NCBI GenBank assembly: GCA_902826615.1
Contig: CADEFN010000001.1
Span: 620,001 to 684,000, forward strand
Reading direction: 5' to 3'
Source of the DNA: an uncultured Gemmatimonadota bacterium
Lineage (GTDB): Bacteria > Gemmatimonadota > Gemmatimonadetes > Gemmatimonadales > Gemmatimonadaceae
Length of the DNA: 64,000 nt
Shown: piece by piece, positions 1-9,400 of the stretch
How positions within the stretch are numbered: the stretch's first letter is position 1
How the letters are laid out: each line of letters starts with the position of its first letter
The notes under the pieces: model-generated
Told to the model about the DNA's origin: nothing
The model's database searches: none
The model's input: only the letters and a program-made list of their open reading frames with translations
Position numbers and translations under genes: made by a program

Positions 1-1720
1 GTCGCGCGATGACCAGTGCGGTCAGGAGCAGTAGCGGAATCTTCGCGAGGATAATGGGCAGGAACCGCTGCACCTCGAGTTCCACCTGATGCGCGGGAAA
101 GAAGTCGTAGAGAAAGCCCCACTCCAGTGAGCCGGCAAGCCAGCTCGACGTGATGGTGAAGCTGCCCACCACGAGAAGGGCGTGCAGGAGGGTGCGGCGC
201 GAAGCGCTGGTGAGGCGAGCCTGGTTCCCGAAATGATAGGCCAGCAGAAAGAAAATGTCGGCAATCGCAAAGAGGTACAGCGGAAGCCGCAGTGTGTAGT
301 ACAGCAGCGTCTGCAGTGCCGCGATGAGCGCGATGCGTCGTGCCCATGGGGCAGGGTGCCGCCAGGCCAGCACTCCCCAAACGCCCGCCAGCGACAACAC
401 GAGGATGGGGTGGGCCAGGACGGAGAACTCCACGAGGACAATCAGTGTGTTCACGCCAGCCGCTCCCCACCATGGCGTGGCCCCCCGGTCGCGCAGTGTG
501 ACGAGTTTGGCGACAATCCCGACCGCGTAGAGCACCACCACACCGCTCAGGGGTCCCGGCCGCAGCAGCGCACCGAGCGCCGCCAATGCGTCGCGCATAA
601 CGAGTTCGGGGATAAACACCGCCAGCGCCACCAGCCAGCCTGTGGCGGTCAGTGAGGCTCCCGTGGTTCCCAGCACCAGCCACCAGGCAAGGGCGATGCC
701 CGCCGCCAGGACGACCGCGGCATACAGGTAGTCGGTGGGGACCTTGGTCCATCGCCGCGTCAGGCTATCGGAAGGCAGGGAATCGGTAGGTGTCGTGGTC
801 ACCGGTATGACGCGCGCCAGCTCCGAGATGGCGTACCGAGCGGGGCGGAGTGTCAGCCCCATGGAGTGACTGACGAGATACCGAATGTTGGTCGTCTCCA
901 GCTGCGCGGTCTCCGACCCGGGCACGACCTCGGGGCCAAGCAGGAGAGCAAAGGTGGGGATGTCGAAACCCGTTTTGTGTTCGCCGCGTTCATTGTGGCC
1001 ATGATCGCCGAGGACCAGCACGTAATCGCTGGAGTCGGCGAGTGCGGCCACCTGGGCGATCAGCGAGTCGGCATGTTTGGCGGAGGCGAAATAGCGCGGG
1101 TGTTTGATGCCGACCTCGTGCGCTACCCAGTCAAACGCCTCGTGGTGCAGCACGACGATGTCAAAGGCGCCGCTGCGCCACCCGCTGATGGCGATGTCAG
1201 GCCGTTGGGCGTCCAGCGCGTACTGGTCCAGACGTCCCTGCGGATAACGCTGCTCAAAGACGGGACCGAACTGGATGAACGGCTCACGAGCCACCACCAG
1301 CGTGCGCTTACCGAGCCCGTGTACGTCGCGAAAGAAGGACTCGATAGGCAGGGCATTGAAGCGGAAGTTCTGCACCACATTCACGAGCTGCGTTTCAGCA
1401 TATCCGCTGAAGGCCGCGCGCACCGCCGGAATGGTGAAGCCTTCGTAGACCGTGGAGAGGGGAATGGATGCGCCGCGAGTGCGCAGCGCAGCCAGCTGCG
1501 GAAAGAGCGTGGAATCCAGGGCCGACTCCTGCCGCCAGCTGTCGACGAGAAGAATGAAGAGCCGCCCATGCCGGGTCGTGTCGATCGAGGCAATGCCGGG
1601 GTCCAGCGGCCGCGGCGGACGATGGATCTGGTCGGCGGCAAGGAGAGCGACCACCGCCGCGGCCAGAACCAACAGCGTCAGTGCAGCTACGCCAACGATT
1701 CGCCTGAGCTGACCAATCAC
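1..1720 (-). CDS. membrane alkaline-phosphatase-superfamily enzyme (partial, 3' end outside window)
   Basis: The reading frame opens with a GTG at 1720, overlapping the TGA of the upstream TPR gene (GTGA), and stays open to the window edge (573 codons seen). One N-terminal membrane helix (about residues 8-29) precedes a soluble alkaline-phosphatase-superfamily domain; the expected metal-site and nucleophile residues are all visible: Asp60 (LLVDSW), Thr97 (FTIPAV), Asp197/His201 (FDWVAH), Asp239-His240 (LGDHGHN) and His248. From about residue 310 the chain becomes a series of hydrophobic helices. This order (one helix, phosphatase domain, polytopic C-terminus) is the layout of GPI-ethanolamine-phosphate transferases (PIG-N/O/G type); a sulfatase or phosphodiesterase role is also possible. 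Substrate not known; the nearby sphingolipid operon makes a lipid head-group role an attractive inference only. Confidence 0.75.
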   Translation of the reverse strand, partial: MIGQLRRIVGVAALTLLVLAAAVVALLAADQIHRPPRPLDPGIASIDTTRHGRLFILLVDSWRQESALDSTLFPQLAALRTRGASIPLSTVYEGFTIPAVRAAFSGYAETQLVNVVQNFRFNALPIESFFRDVHGLGKRTLVVAREPFIQFGPVFEQRYPQGRLDQYALDAQRPDIAISGWRSGAFDIVVLHHEAFDWVAHEVGIKHPRYFASAKHADSLIAQVAALADSSDYVLVLGDHGHNERGEHKTGFDIPTFALLLGPEVVPGSETAQLETTNIRYLVSHSMGLTLRPARYAISELARVIPVTTTPTDSLPSDSLTRRWTKVPTDYLYAAVVLAAGIALAWWLVLGTTGASLTATGWLVALAVFIPELVMRDALAALGALLRPGPLSGVVVLYAVGIVAKLVTLRDRGATPWWGAAGVNTLIVLVEFSVLAHPILVLSLAGVWGVLAWRHPAPWARRIALIAALQTLLYYTLRLPLYLFAIADIFFLLAYHFGNQARLTSASRRTLLHALLVVGSFTITSSWLAGSLEWGFLYDFFPAHQVELEVQRFLPIILAKIPLLLLTALVIAR

Positions 1721-2505
1721 TGGGCGGCGACCTTGCGTGCGAGCTGCTTCTCCAAATCATCGCGCAGCCAGTCGTCGATGGGTGTGCGCGCGGGCAGGGC
1801 GCGCAGACGCTGCATCACCTGCTGTGGATCAGTCAGGCGCCCGCGTCGCAACGCGAGGCGGGCCAGATCGACCTGTGGCGCGACGGAGAGCGAGTCGAAC
1901 CGTATGGCACGCTGGTAGTGCTGCTCCGCCGCTTCGAATGTCGCACCACGTGCCATGGTAAAGCCGCTGAAGGTGGCGATCATGGCACGCACAAACCATG
2001 GGAAGCGCGCCACGGCTTCGAGGAGACGCCCCTGAATGGCACTCGCCATCGCCGTGGTGCTGTCGATCTCCAGCGCACGGGTGGCTTCGCGCCACGCTTC
2101 GGCGCCGAGGGTGATCGCCTCGCGAAACCCCGCCCGCTGCGCGCCGCGGCCAAGGACAGCGGCCAGCCAGAGATGCGCGTCCGGACGATCGGGCTCGAGC
2201 ATAACAGCGCGCCGCGCCTGCCGGGTTGCTTCGCGATGGTGTCCATCGATCACCGAGCGATCGGCTTCGAGGACTCCGAGCGCGACGTGTGCCCGGGCTG
2301 CTCGCCAGAGCAGGTCGTAGTCGTCAGGGCGATGCCGGAGTCCGTCGTCTGCTGCCGCCAGAGCCCGCACGGCGTCTCGCTCGGCGTACCATCGGTCGGA
2401 TGCTGTCGCTGCTGAATCTGGTCGCGTCGCGGCGTGGCCCAGGTCGCCTTGTGCAGTGACCGCGAGCGGGGTGAGCAGTAAGGCGAGCAGACAGCGCGGG
2501 TTCAC
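1717..2505 (-). CDS. exported TPR-repeat protein
   Basis: The 262-residue product from the GTG at 2505 begins with a signal-peptide-like stretch (VNPRCLLALLLTPLAVTAQ), so this start is preferred over longer upstream alternatives that give Arg/Ser-rich sequence. The rest is helical, with repeats resembling tetratricopeptide units (RAVMLEPDRPDAHLWLAAVL; RAIRFDSLSVAPQVDLARLA), ending in a charged tail. TPR proteins are protein-interaction scaffolds; no enzyme motif is visible. It overlaps the next gene by 4 nt and is very likely co-translated with the membrane phosphatase-like enzyme. It is divergent from the hydroxylase-like gene, with a 131-nt shared upstream region. Confidence 0.75.
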   Translation of the reverse strand: MNPRCLLALLLTPLAVTAQGDLGHAATRPDSAATASDRWYAERDAVRALAAADDGLRHRPDDYDLLWRAARAHVALGVLEADRSVIDGHHREATRQARRAVMLEPDRPDAHLWLAAVLGRGAQRAGFREAITLGAEAWREATRALEIDSTTAMASAIQGRLLEAVARFPWFVRAMIATFSGFTMARGATFEAAEQHYQRAIRFDSLSVAPQVDLARLALRRGRLTDPQQVMQRLRALPARTPIDDWLRDDLEKQLARKVAAQ

Positions 2506-2636
2506 GTGAGGCAAGGTAGTGTGGTGCGACGTTGGGTGGCAGCACGCTGACCGATGCGCCGCACTCGCATTTCGGGAGCTGGCTGCGCATCGTTCGGCTG
2601 GTACCAGCTTTGCCTCCAGCCTCGGCCGTCTGCTGC

Positions 2637-3254
2637 ATGTCACACCGGTTCGTATCCAATCGCGACGAGACGATACCACTCTTCGAGTCGGCCTGGCTCG
2701 AACGGCTGTCACATGTGCATCCCGCCGTCCCGCTGATGGTGTACGGGCCGGTGATCGTGTGGACAGTGGTGCAGGGATGGCCACGCATGGGATGGCAAGC
2801 GTTTGTGGCGCATGCCTGTGCCGGTCTGCTCATCTGGACGCTGGTGGAGTACGTGCTGCACCGCTGGGTCTTCCACTACACGCCGCGCAGCGTGGTCGGA
2901 CGGCGGCTGCACTTTCTCGCCCATGGTGTGCATCACGACTATCCGCGCGACAGCACCCGTCTGGTGATGCCTCCGGCGGTCAGCATTCCCATCGCCCTGG
3001 TTTTCTGGTGGCTCTTTCGCGCCGTGAGTGGCGACGCTGTCCACGCCGTCTTTTGCGGCTTTGTGCTGGGTTATCTCGCGTACGACACGCTGCATTTTGC
3101 CGTGCACCACTGGCCGATGCGTGGCCGGGTTGGCGCCTTTCTCAAAGCCTATCATCTCAAGCACCACTACCACGATGACCACACCGGCTATGGTGTGACC
3201 TCGCCGCTTTGGGACGTGGTGTTCCGGTCGGTGCCCCGGCGCGACGGGTCGTAG
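2637..3254 (+). CDS. fatty acid hydroxylase / sterol desaturase superfamily membrane protein
   Basis: The 205-residue product (ATG at 2637; an in-frame ATG at 2532 would add a non-conserved leader) has hydrophobic helices and the His clusters of the di-iron fatty acid hydroxylase superfamily: LHRWVFH, HFLAHGVHH, LHFAVHHW and YHLKHHYHD. These enzymes hydroxylate or desaturate lipid chains using O2. Yeast Scs7/FA2H, which 2-hydroxylates ceramide fatty acids, belongs to the family, and the gene lies directly beside a putative sphingolipid operon, so acyl-chain or sphingoid-base hydroxylation is a reasonable inference. It is transcribed toward that operon and its 3' end overlaps the glycosyltransferase gene antisense by 67 nt (3188-3254). 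Confidence 0.8.
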   Translation: MSHRFVSNRDETIPLFESAWLERLSHVHPAVPLMVYGPVIVWTVVQGWPRMGWQAFVAHACAGLLIWTLVEYVLHRWVFHYTPRSVVGRRLHFLAHGVHHDYPRDSTRLVMPPAVSIPIALVFWWLFRAVSGDAVHAVFCGFVLGYLAYDTLHFAVHHWPMRGRVGAFLKAYHLKHHYHDDHTGYGVTSPLWDVVFRSVPRRDGS

Positions 3255-4375
3255 TGGACGGCGTATCCGTCACCAACCCACCGAATGCGTCTGGTGATGG
3301 CAAAGGATACCGGGAGGAAGCAGAGGGCGGTGAGCTGCGCGAATTGCAGAATGATCAGCTGCCGCAGAGGAGCCACAAGGGCCGCACGTTGGGTGAGCAC
3401 GGTGAAGAGCAGGGCGTCGCCCACGAGTTTGCCAACAAACCCCGGAAGCCAGCGGTCGACACCCCAGAGCCATCCGGTCGCCGTCCACACCACGACCGCC
3501 AGTCCCCAAATCAGGATCAGCGCAAGCCCGACCGCGTAGGCCGGGTGGGGTTCCACTCCGCCGCCTAACCAGCGCCGCAGCTGACTGAAGATCAGCAGCG
3601 GCCGTCCCACAGGGTGTACTCCAACCAGGGTGGGTCGATCGCCGTAGAGCTGCACCTCTCCGCCGTCGGCGCGGGCCATGGCAAACAAGGCGAGGTCTTC
3701 GGCCACCGCAAATCGCGCGCGTTCGAGACCGCCATGCCGCAGGTAGACATCACGCCGAATTCCCATATTCGGGCCGATGCAGGCAAAGGGAGCGCCAAGT
3801 CCCGCGGCCGCCAGGCTGAAACACTGCAGAAAACCCTGCAACGCCCCTTCGATGTAGCCCCACCATGGACCGGGTCGCACCACGATGGTCCCTCCCACCA
3901 TCGTAGTCGCTGGCGTCAGGCGGCCGAGCAGGTGTCGCGCCCACTCTCTTGGTACGCGAGCGTCAGCATCGGTGATGAGCACCCAATCGCCGGTTGCATG
4001 CGCGATGCCGTGCGCCAGTCCACGAGCCTTGGCTTCGAGACCGTTGGACGGCAGACGTTCGGTATGCAGCGCCACGACATGCGCATGTTGCGCAGCCGCG
4101 GCGTCGACCAGCGCGCCGGTGGCATCAGTGGAGCGGTCGTCGACCAGCACCAGCTGCAGTCGATCTCCTGGGTAGTCGAGCGCCAGCAGGGAGTCGATAC
4201 AGGCCGGCAGCTCCGCCGCCTCGTTGCGCGCGGAGACGACCACCGAAACACTGGGACACTGCGCATCATCGAGCCGGCGTGAGCGCGGGAGCCGCATCAC
4301 ACCAACCAGGAGAATGGCCACCACCACCAGGTACGAGAGCGCGAGGAGCGTCACGGCCCGGGAAGGTTGAGCCAT
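3188..4375 (-). CDS. GT2/GT21-like membrane glycosyltransferase (ceramide glycosyltransferase candidate)
   Basis: The 395-residue product from the ATG at 4375 (MAQPSRAV) has an N-terminal membrane helix (about 8-28), a GT-A domain, and three or more C-terminal membrane helices. The motif order is that of processive GT2 and ceramide glucosyltransferase (GT21) enzymes: VDD (78-80), TDADA (135-139), AED (225-227) and QLRRW (265-269, the QxxRW motif). It overlaps the preceding epimerase-type gene by 25 nt, so it is the last gene of the four-gene operon. In that context it would add a sugar to ceramide or to another lipid product. A general GT2 role in glycolipid or polysaccharide synthesis cannot be excluded. 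Confidence 0.82.
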   Translation of the reverse strand: MAQPSRAVTLLALSYLVVVAILLVGVMRLPRSRRLDDAQCPSVSVVVSARNEAAELPACIDSLLALDYPGDRLQLVLVDDRSTDATGALVDAAAAQHAHVVALHTERLPSNGLEAKARGLAHGIAHATGDWVLITDADARVPREWARHLLGRLTPATTMVGGTIVVRPGPWWGYIEGALQGFLQCFSLAAAGLGAPFACIGPNMGIRRDVYLRHGGLERARFAVAEDLALFAMARADGGEVQLYGDRPTLVGVHPVGRPLLIFSQLRRWLGGGVEPHPAYAVGLALILIWGLAVVVWTATGWLWGVDRWLPGFVGKLVGDALLFTVLTQRAALVAPLRQLIILQFAQLTALCFLPVSFAITRRIRWVGDGYAVHYDPSRRGTDRNTTSQSGEVTP

Positions 4376-5340
4376 CCATGCTCGACATACCAGTCCCTTG
4401 TGGCGGCGAGCCCGTCCGCCAGCGCGATCCGCGGGCTCCACCCCAGCGCGGGAAAACAGCTCGGCTCACAGGTCCACGCGGCGGGACGGCTCAGGGCCAG
4501 CCTCCCCGACGACAGCAGCGGGGGGCGCGAGGCCCGGGTGAGGGTCGCCCACAGGTCACCCGCCAGCGCGCCGAGCTGGAGCAGCGAGGAGGGAACGGTG
4601 ACCTGCGGTGGGGTGCGACCCAGCGCATGGCCAACGGCATTGTAGAGTTCACCCCAGGTGAGGCGATGGGCCGCAACAACTCCGGTCTGTCCCGGGGCGG
4701 CAGGGTGCGTGGCCGCAATCAGCAGTGCCTCGACGCAATCGTGGACATGGACCAGCGAGAGCTGGTAATTCGGCCGCGTGGCATGCAGCGCGACAGGACT
4801 CAGCAACTGTCGGAACACCGCCAGAAAGTCACGATCATGTGGACCGTACACGGCAGCGGGCCGAACGATGACCACCGGCACCCGGTCTTTCGCGGCCCGA
4901 AGCAACGTTTCTGCTGCCAGTTTGCTTTCGCCGTACGGCTCGATGGGATGTGGTGCGTCGCTGTCGCGCACCGGCGCCTGCAAAGCCGGTCCTGCAGCCG
5001 CAAGGGAGGACACATGGATAACGCGCGGGGCGTGATTTCTGGCTGCGGCCATTTGGGCCAGCACGCCGGTTGGGACCACGTTCGCCTCGTGGTATTGGGC
5101 CCGCGTGTGCGCGCGCGTCAGTCCCGCCAGATGAAACAGATGGGTGGCGCCATCCCACACGGGTGACGCGATCGCCGTGGCTGCGTGGCGAAGGTCGACG
5201 CGATAGACATCGGCATCAGGTGGATACGTGGCCGTCGATTCGGGTCGAGCCAGCAAGCGCACAGCCGCACCGCGCTCTCTGAGCGCCGCTACGAGATTGG
5301 TTCCGATGAAACCCGAGGCGCCGGTGACAACCGCGATCAT
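4351..5340 (-). CDS. NAD(P)-dependent epimerase/dehydratase; 3-ketosphinganine reductase (CerR-like) candidate
   Basis: The 329-residue extended SDR protein has the dinucleotide motif GASGFIG (residues 7-13), a Ser pair at 111-112, and the catalytic YxxxK as YGESK (Tyr136, Lys140). The start overlaps the stop of the GNAT gene as ATGA. Extended SDRs act on nucleotide sugars, but also reduce lipid ketones: in Caulobacter the ceramide pathway uses an epimerase-family reductase, CerR, on the 3-keto product of serine palmitoyltransferase. Lying between the SPT/ceramide-synthase genes and a lipid-type glycosyltransferase, the CerR role is the best contextual call. Sugar epimerase remains the alternative. 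Confidence 0.75.
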   Translation of the reverse strand: MIAVVTGASGFIGTNLVAALRERGAAVRLLARPESTATYPPDADVYRVDLRHAATAIASPVWDGATHLFHLAGLTRAHTRAQYHEANVVPTGVLAQMAAARNHAPRVIHVSSLAAAGPALQAPVRDSDAPHPIEPYGESKLAAETLLRAAKDRVPVVIVRPAAVYGPHDRDFLAVFRQLLSPVALHATRPNYQLSLVHVHDCVEALLIAATHPAAPGQTGVVAAHRLTWGELYNAVGHALGRTPPQVTVPSSLLQLGALAGDLWATLTRASRPPLLSSGRLALSRPAAWTCEPSCFPALGWSPRIALADGLAATRDWYVEHGWLNLPGP

Positions 5341-6491
5341 GGCTCGGCGTCAGCCGGGTCGGTCAGCGCTCGCTCGTAAAGCCGCCATTTCATCGTTGGA
5401 GTGGCGCCCATCGCTCGCATGGGTTTCACGATCATCGTGTTGTCCTCGAGCAGCCACGACGCCTCAGCGCCCGAGCGGCCGCTGGCACGGCCCCGGCGCA
5501 TGAGTTCGTGCGCAAAAAGCGCCAGCACCCCCCGCGCGCGATACGACCGGCGCACACCGAGTGCAAACACACGAAGCCCCTTCCAGCGGGAACGATGCCA
5601 CAGCAGCCGCAACAGACCAAAGGGCAGGAGACGGCCACTCCGATGATGCTGCAACGTTTCGTTGTAGTCGGGCAAGGCCAGGCAAAAACCGGCCGGCGTT
5701 CCGTCTACCGATGCAATGAAGGAGAAACCCCGCGCCAGGAGAGGCTTCATGTCCATGGCGGAGTGGAGAAACTCCTCGCGTGTCATGGGCACAAAGCCCC
5801 AGTTGCGCTCCCACGCGTCGTTGTACATCTCCCAGCACAGATCGACATCGCGGTCGTAGTGCGCCATGTCCACGTCGCGAAACGTCACCCGACCGCGGCT
5901 CTGCGTGTGTTCGACCAGTCGCCGCAGGTACGCTGGCGGTTCGTAGTTCGCTCCCTCGACCGAAAACCAGAACGCCAGCAGATCCTGGGCCTTTGTCAGA
6001 CCGGCCGCGTGACACAGTGTGTCGTAGTACGGCGGATTCCACGCCGTCATGAACTGCGGCCGACGCTCGAAGCCTTCCACCAGCAATCCGCACTCGTAGT
6101 TGGTCCCCGGGTTCATGGGGCCCAGCATGGTGCGCAATCCCTTTCGTCGCAGCCAGTCACCCGCTGCCTTGAACAAGGCGTCTGCCACGGACTGATCGTC
6201 GGCACATTCAAAGAAGCCGAAGAAACCCGTCTGATCGTCATGAAAACGATTGTGGGCGCGATTCTCGATGGCGGCAATGCGACCCACCACCACGCCCGCA
6301 CGTTTCGCGAGGAACAGTGCGCATGACGCCTCACGCCAGAAGGGATGTGACGGTGCCAGCACATCCCGCACGCTCACGCGCAGCGGCGGCACCCAGTTGG
6401 GAAACGCGTCTCGCGGAAAGAGACGGAAGGGAAGATCGATGAACACTTCCCGGTCCCCCTTTGACGTCACCTCCTGCACCACCACGCTCAC
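5337..6491 (-). CDS. GNAT-superfamily acyltransferase; bacterial ceramide synthase (bCerS/YghO-like) candidate
   Basis: The 384-residue product is a double GNAT-like protein of the YghO type. The N-terminal half has GRIAAIENRAHNRFHDDQ and LGPMNPGTNYECG; the C-terminal half has a GNAT core ending in a helix with an R-x-x-G/A-like turn (GVRRSYRARGVLALF). It overlaps the fusion gene upstream and the SDR gene downstream, each by ATGA. Bacterial ceramide synthase of Caulobacter belongs to this GNAT family and N-acylates sphinganine; together with the SPT domain and the SDR reductase this makes a complete three-step ceramide route. The assignment rests on overall family resemblance and context, not on a diagnostic residue I can name. 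Confidence 0.72.
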   Translation of the reverse strand: MSVVVQEVTSKGDREVFIDLPFRLFPRDAFPNWVPPLRVSVRDVLAPSHPFWREASCALFLAKRAGVVVGRIAAIENRAHNRFHDDQTGFFGFFECADDQSVADALFKAAGDWLRRKGLRTMLGPMNPGTNYECGLLVEGFERRPQFMTAWNPPYYDTLCHAAGLTKAQDLLAFWFSVEGANYEPPAYLRRLVEHTQSRGRVTFRDVDMAHYDRDVDLCWEMYNDAWERNWGFVPMTREEFLHSAMDMKPLLARGFSFIASVDGTPAGFCLALPDYNETLQHHRSGRLLPFGLLRLLWHRSRWKGLRVFALGVRRSYRARGVLALFAHELMRRGRASGRSGAEASWLLEDNTMIVKPMRAMGATPTMKWRLYERALTDPADAEP

Positions 6492-9400
6492 GATGTGGTG
6501 ATGCTGAGCGGTTCGCGTGCTGCCGCGACACTGGCCATCGCCTGGGCCACCACGTCACCCGCGCGTCGGAGGTCGTCGGCGGTGTGCGACGCCGACACAA
6601 AGAGCCGCAACCGGGCGGCCCCTTCGGCAACTGCCGGTGGAATCATGGGTGGCACGTTGACCCCCAGTGCCCGGACGGCGGCCGATGCCCGAACCGCCGT
6701 CTCGGTATCGCCAACGATGATGGGCACCACGCCTGCGACCCCGGCTCGGCCTGTATTGAGGCCCAAGGCTGTGCAGTGAGCAACAAGTGTCCTGACATTC
6801 GCTTGCAGCTGCCTCACGCGCTCTGGCTCCGCGTGCAGCAGGCGCAGCGCCGCCAGTGCGGCTCCAGCCGCTGCCGGTGACAGCCCGACGCTGAACACAA
6901 AACCCGGTGCTGTTGTCTTGAGGTAGTTCACCAGCCCATGCCGACCGGCGATGTATCCCCCGGTGCTGCACAACGCCTTGCTCAGTGTCCCCATCCAGAT
7001 GTCCACGCGTCGGGGATCCACACCGGCGTGCTCGGCGAGTCCGCGACCGGTGGCGCCGAGCACACCCGTCGCATGGGCTTCGTCGACCATGAGCAGGGCG
7101 TGGTGTCGCTCGCACAGCTGGAGAAAGCGCTCGAGTTCGGGGATGTCGCCGTCAGCGCTGTACACGCCTTCGATGACCACCAGGGCGCGCCGGTAGCGAA
7201 AGCGCATGCGGTGCAGCTGGTGGTCGAGCGCCTCCCAGTCGTTATGCGGGAACGACACTACACGCGCGCCCGAGAACGTGGCACCCTGCATTGCGCTGTT
7301 GTGCACCAGCGCATCGACGCAGATCAGATCGTCGCGCCCCATGAGATGCGCGATCGTCGTGACATTCGTGGCATGCCCGCCCACAAAGGTGAGCGCATCG
7401 TCCACACCCGTCAGTGCCGCCAGCTCTGCCTCGAGCGCATGGTGCACCGGACGCCCGCCGGCCACCAGACGGCTGGCAGAAACCGTGGTGCCCCACCGCT
7501 CGATGGCCTCCTGCGCTCCACGGATCACCTCGACATGTCCGGCAAGGCCAAGGTAGTCATAACTCGCAAAGTTCAGGAGCGTACGGCCTCCCACGGTCGT
7601 CATCCGGCCGCTGATCCCCTCGTGCACCTGGAAAAAGGTGTCGGGTCCGGCCACGTCGAGCAGGGCAGCGCGTCGTCGTTCTGCGGCCGCCACTTCGGGC
7701 CAGGCGTCAACATCGGCCGTCTGCGGATCGACATGTCCGTCGGAGTGCCAGGGCGATGCTCGCTCCTCGCCAACCAGGGCGTGCACCATGGCCGCGATGT
7801 CGCGATGGTCCCACAGCTCAGCGGTCGTGACACGCCGCTCGAGTCGCTCTTCGAGGGCCAGCGAGAGATGTGTGACGCCCAGCGAGTCGAGCCCGAGTTG
7901 CCGCAGGGACATGTGCGGCAGCACGGCATCGGGTTTGAGTGTCAGCTCCTGCGTGACCCAATCGATCACAAAGGCCATGAGCGACTCGGCGGGCGGCGCC
8001 GCATCGGCATTCGGTCGCCGCCAGTCGTGCACGATGTCCAGGACATCGTCGCTGCAGGCTGCTCGGCATGCCTGACGCCGAAGTTTGCCACTCGATGTTC
8101 GCGGCAAAGTGTTGGCGCGCACCAGGATCACCCGGTCTGCGCCCACACCGGTGGCACCAGCTACCGCGGAACGAATGGCGTGACAAACGGCGCCGTTCAG
8201 CTCGGGTCGGTGCTGTCTGATCACTTCGGCCACCACGATCAGTTGCTCGACCCCCTGCTGAATGGTGCTGAACGCCGCGACTCCACTGGCGCGAACCGAT
8301 GGATGCGCACGCGAGGCCGCCAGCTCGATGTCTTGCGGGTAGATGTTGCGCCCCGCGATGATCACCAGATCCTTCAGTCGGCCGGTGACCACCAGCTGCC
8401 CCGCCTCGAGCGTGCCGAGGTCGCCCGTCTTCAGCCAGTGCCGAGTATCGTCAGGCAGGCGGGCGTGAAAGGTGGTCGCGCTCAGCTCGGGGCGAGCCCA
8501 ATAGCCCCCGGCTACGCTGCCACTCGATACCCAGATCTCGCCGACGCTCCCTTCATTAAGAGGCATCCCGCTATCCGGATCGACGATGGTGACGGCAACC
8601 TCGGGATCGGGGGTGCCGCACGAAACGGCCGCGTCGTCAGTTGCTGCGGCATGTGCGGCGACGCCACCGGCGACGAGGAGCGTGGCTTCGGCCAGGCCGT
8701 AACACGGAAAGAGCACGTCGCGCCCCAAACCAGAGGCAGCAAAACACTGGTAGAAGCGCTCGATCGTTTCCGCCCGCACAAACTCGGCGCCATTAAAGCC
8801 CACACGCCATGCCGAGAGATCGAGCGACCGGCGCTCCGCCTCCGAGATGCGATCGACGCAGAGGTCGTACGCCGAATTCGGGGCACTGGTGGTTGTGGCG
8901 CGCGTCGCGGACATGGCCTCGAGCCACCGCGCGGGCCGCTGCAGAAAGGTGGCCGGCGCCATGAGCGTGGCCGGGACATGAGCATACACCGGCTGGATGA
9001 TGCCCCCGATGAGCCCCATGTCGTGAAAGGGCGGCAGCCAGAAAACTGCCCGGTCGCCTTCACGATGCGCGGTGACGCGATGAATGATGCGCGAGTTGTG
9101 GAGCAGGTTGTCATGCGTGAGCATGACGCCACGCGGCTCGCTGGTGGAGCCAGACGTGTACTGCAGCATGGCGAGTGTGCCACCGGTGATCTGGGCGCGT
9201 TCGGTGGGACCTGGTGCCGGCTCGGTGATGAGACGGTGAATGTCGAGCGTTCGAAGCGTGCGAAGTGCGGTGGCCCCCGACAACCATCCCTCACCTCGGG
9301 ACAACAGGGCGCGAGTGACGAGGGCTATGCGCGCATCGCAATCGGTGACGAGATGCGACAGTCGTGGATCGCCGCGCCGCGGATGGGGTGGGTAGGCCGG

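Noticed and set aside
866-1918. Plus-strand open frame of 350 codons opposite the phosphatase-like gene
   Set aside because: No family features; the minus strand shows a full metal-binding set in a coherent frame.
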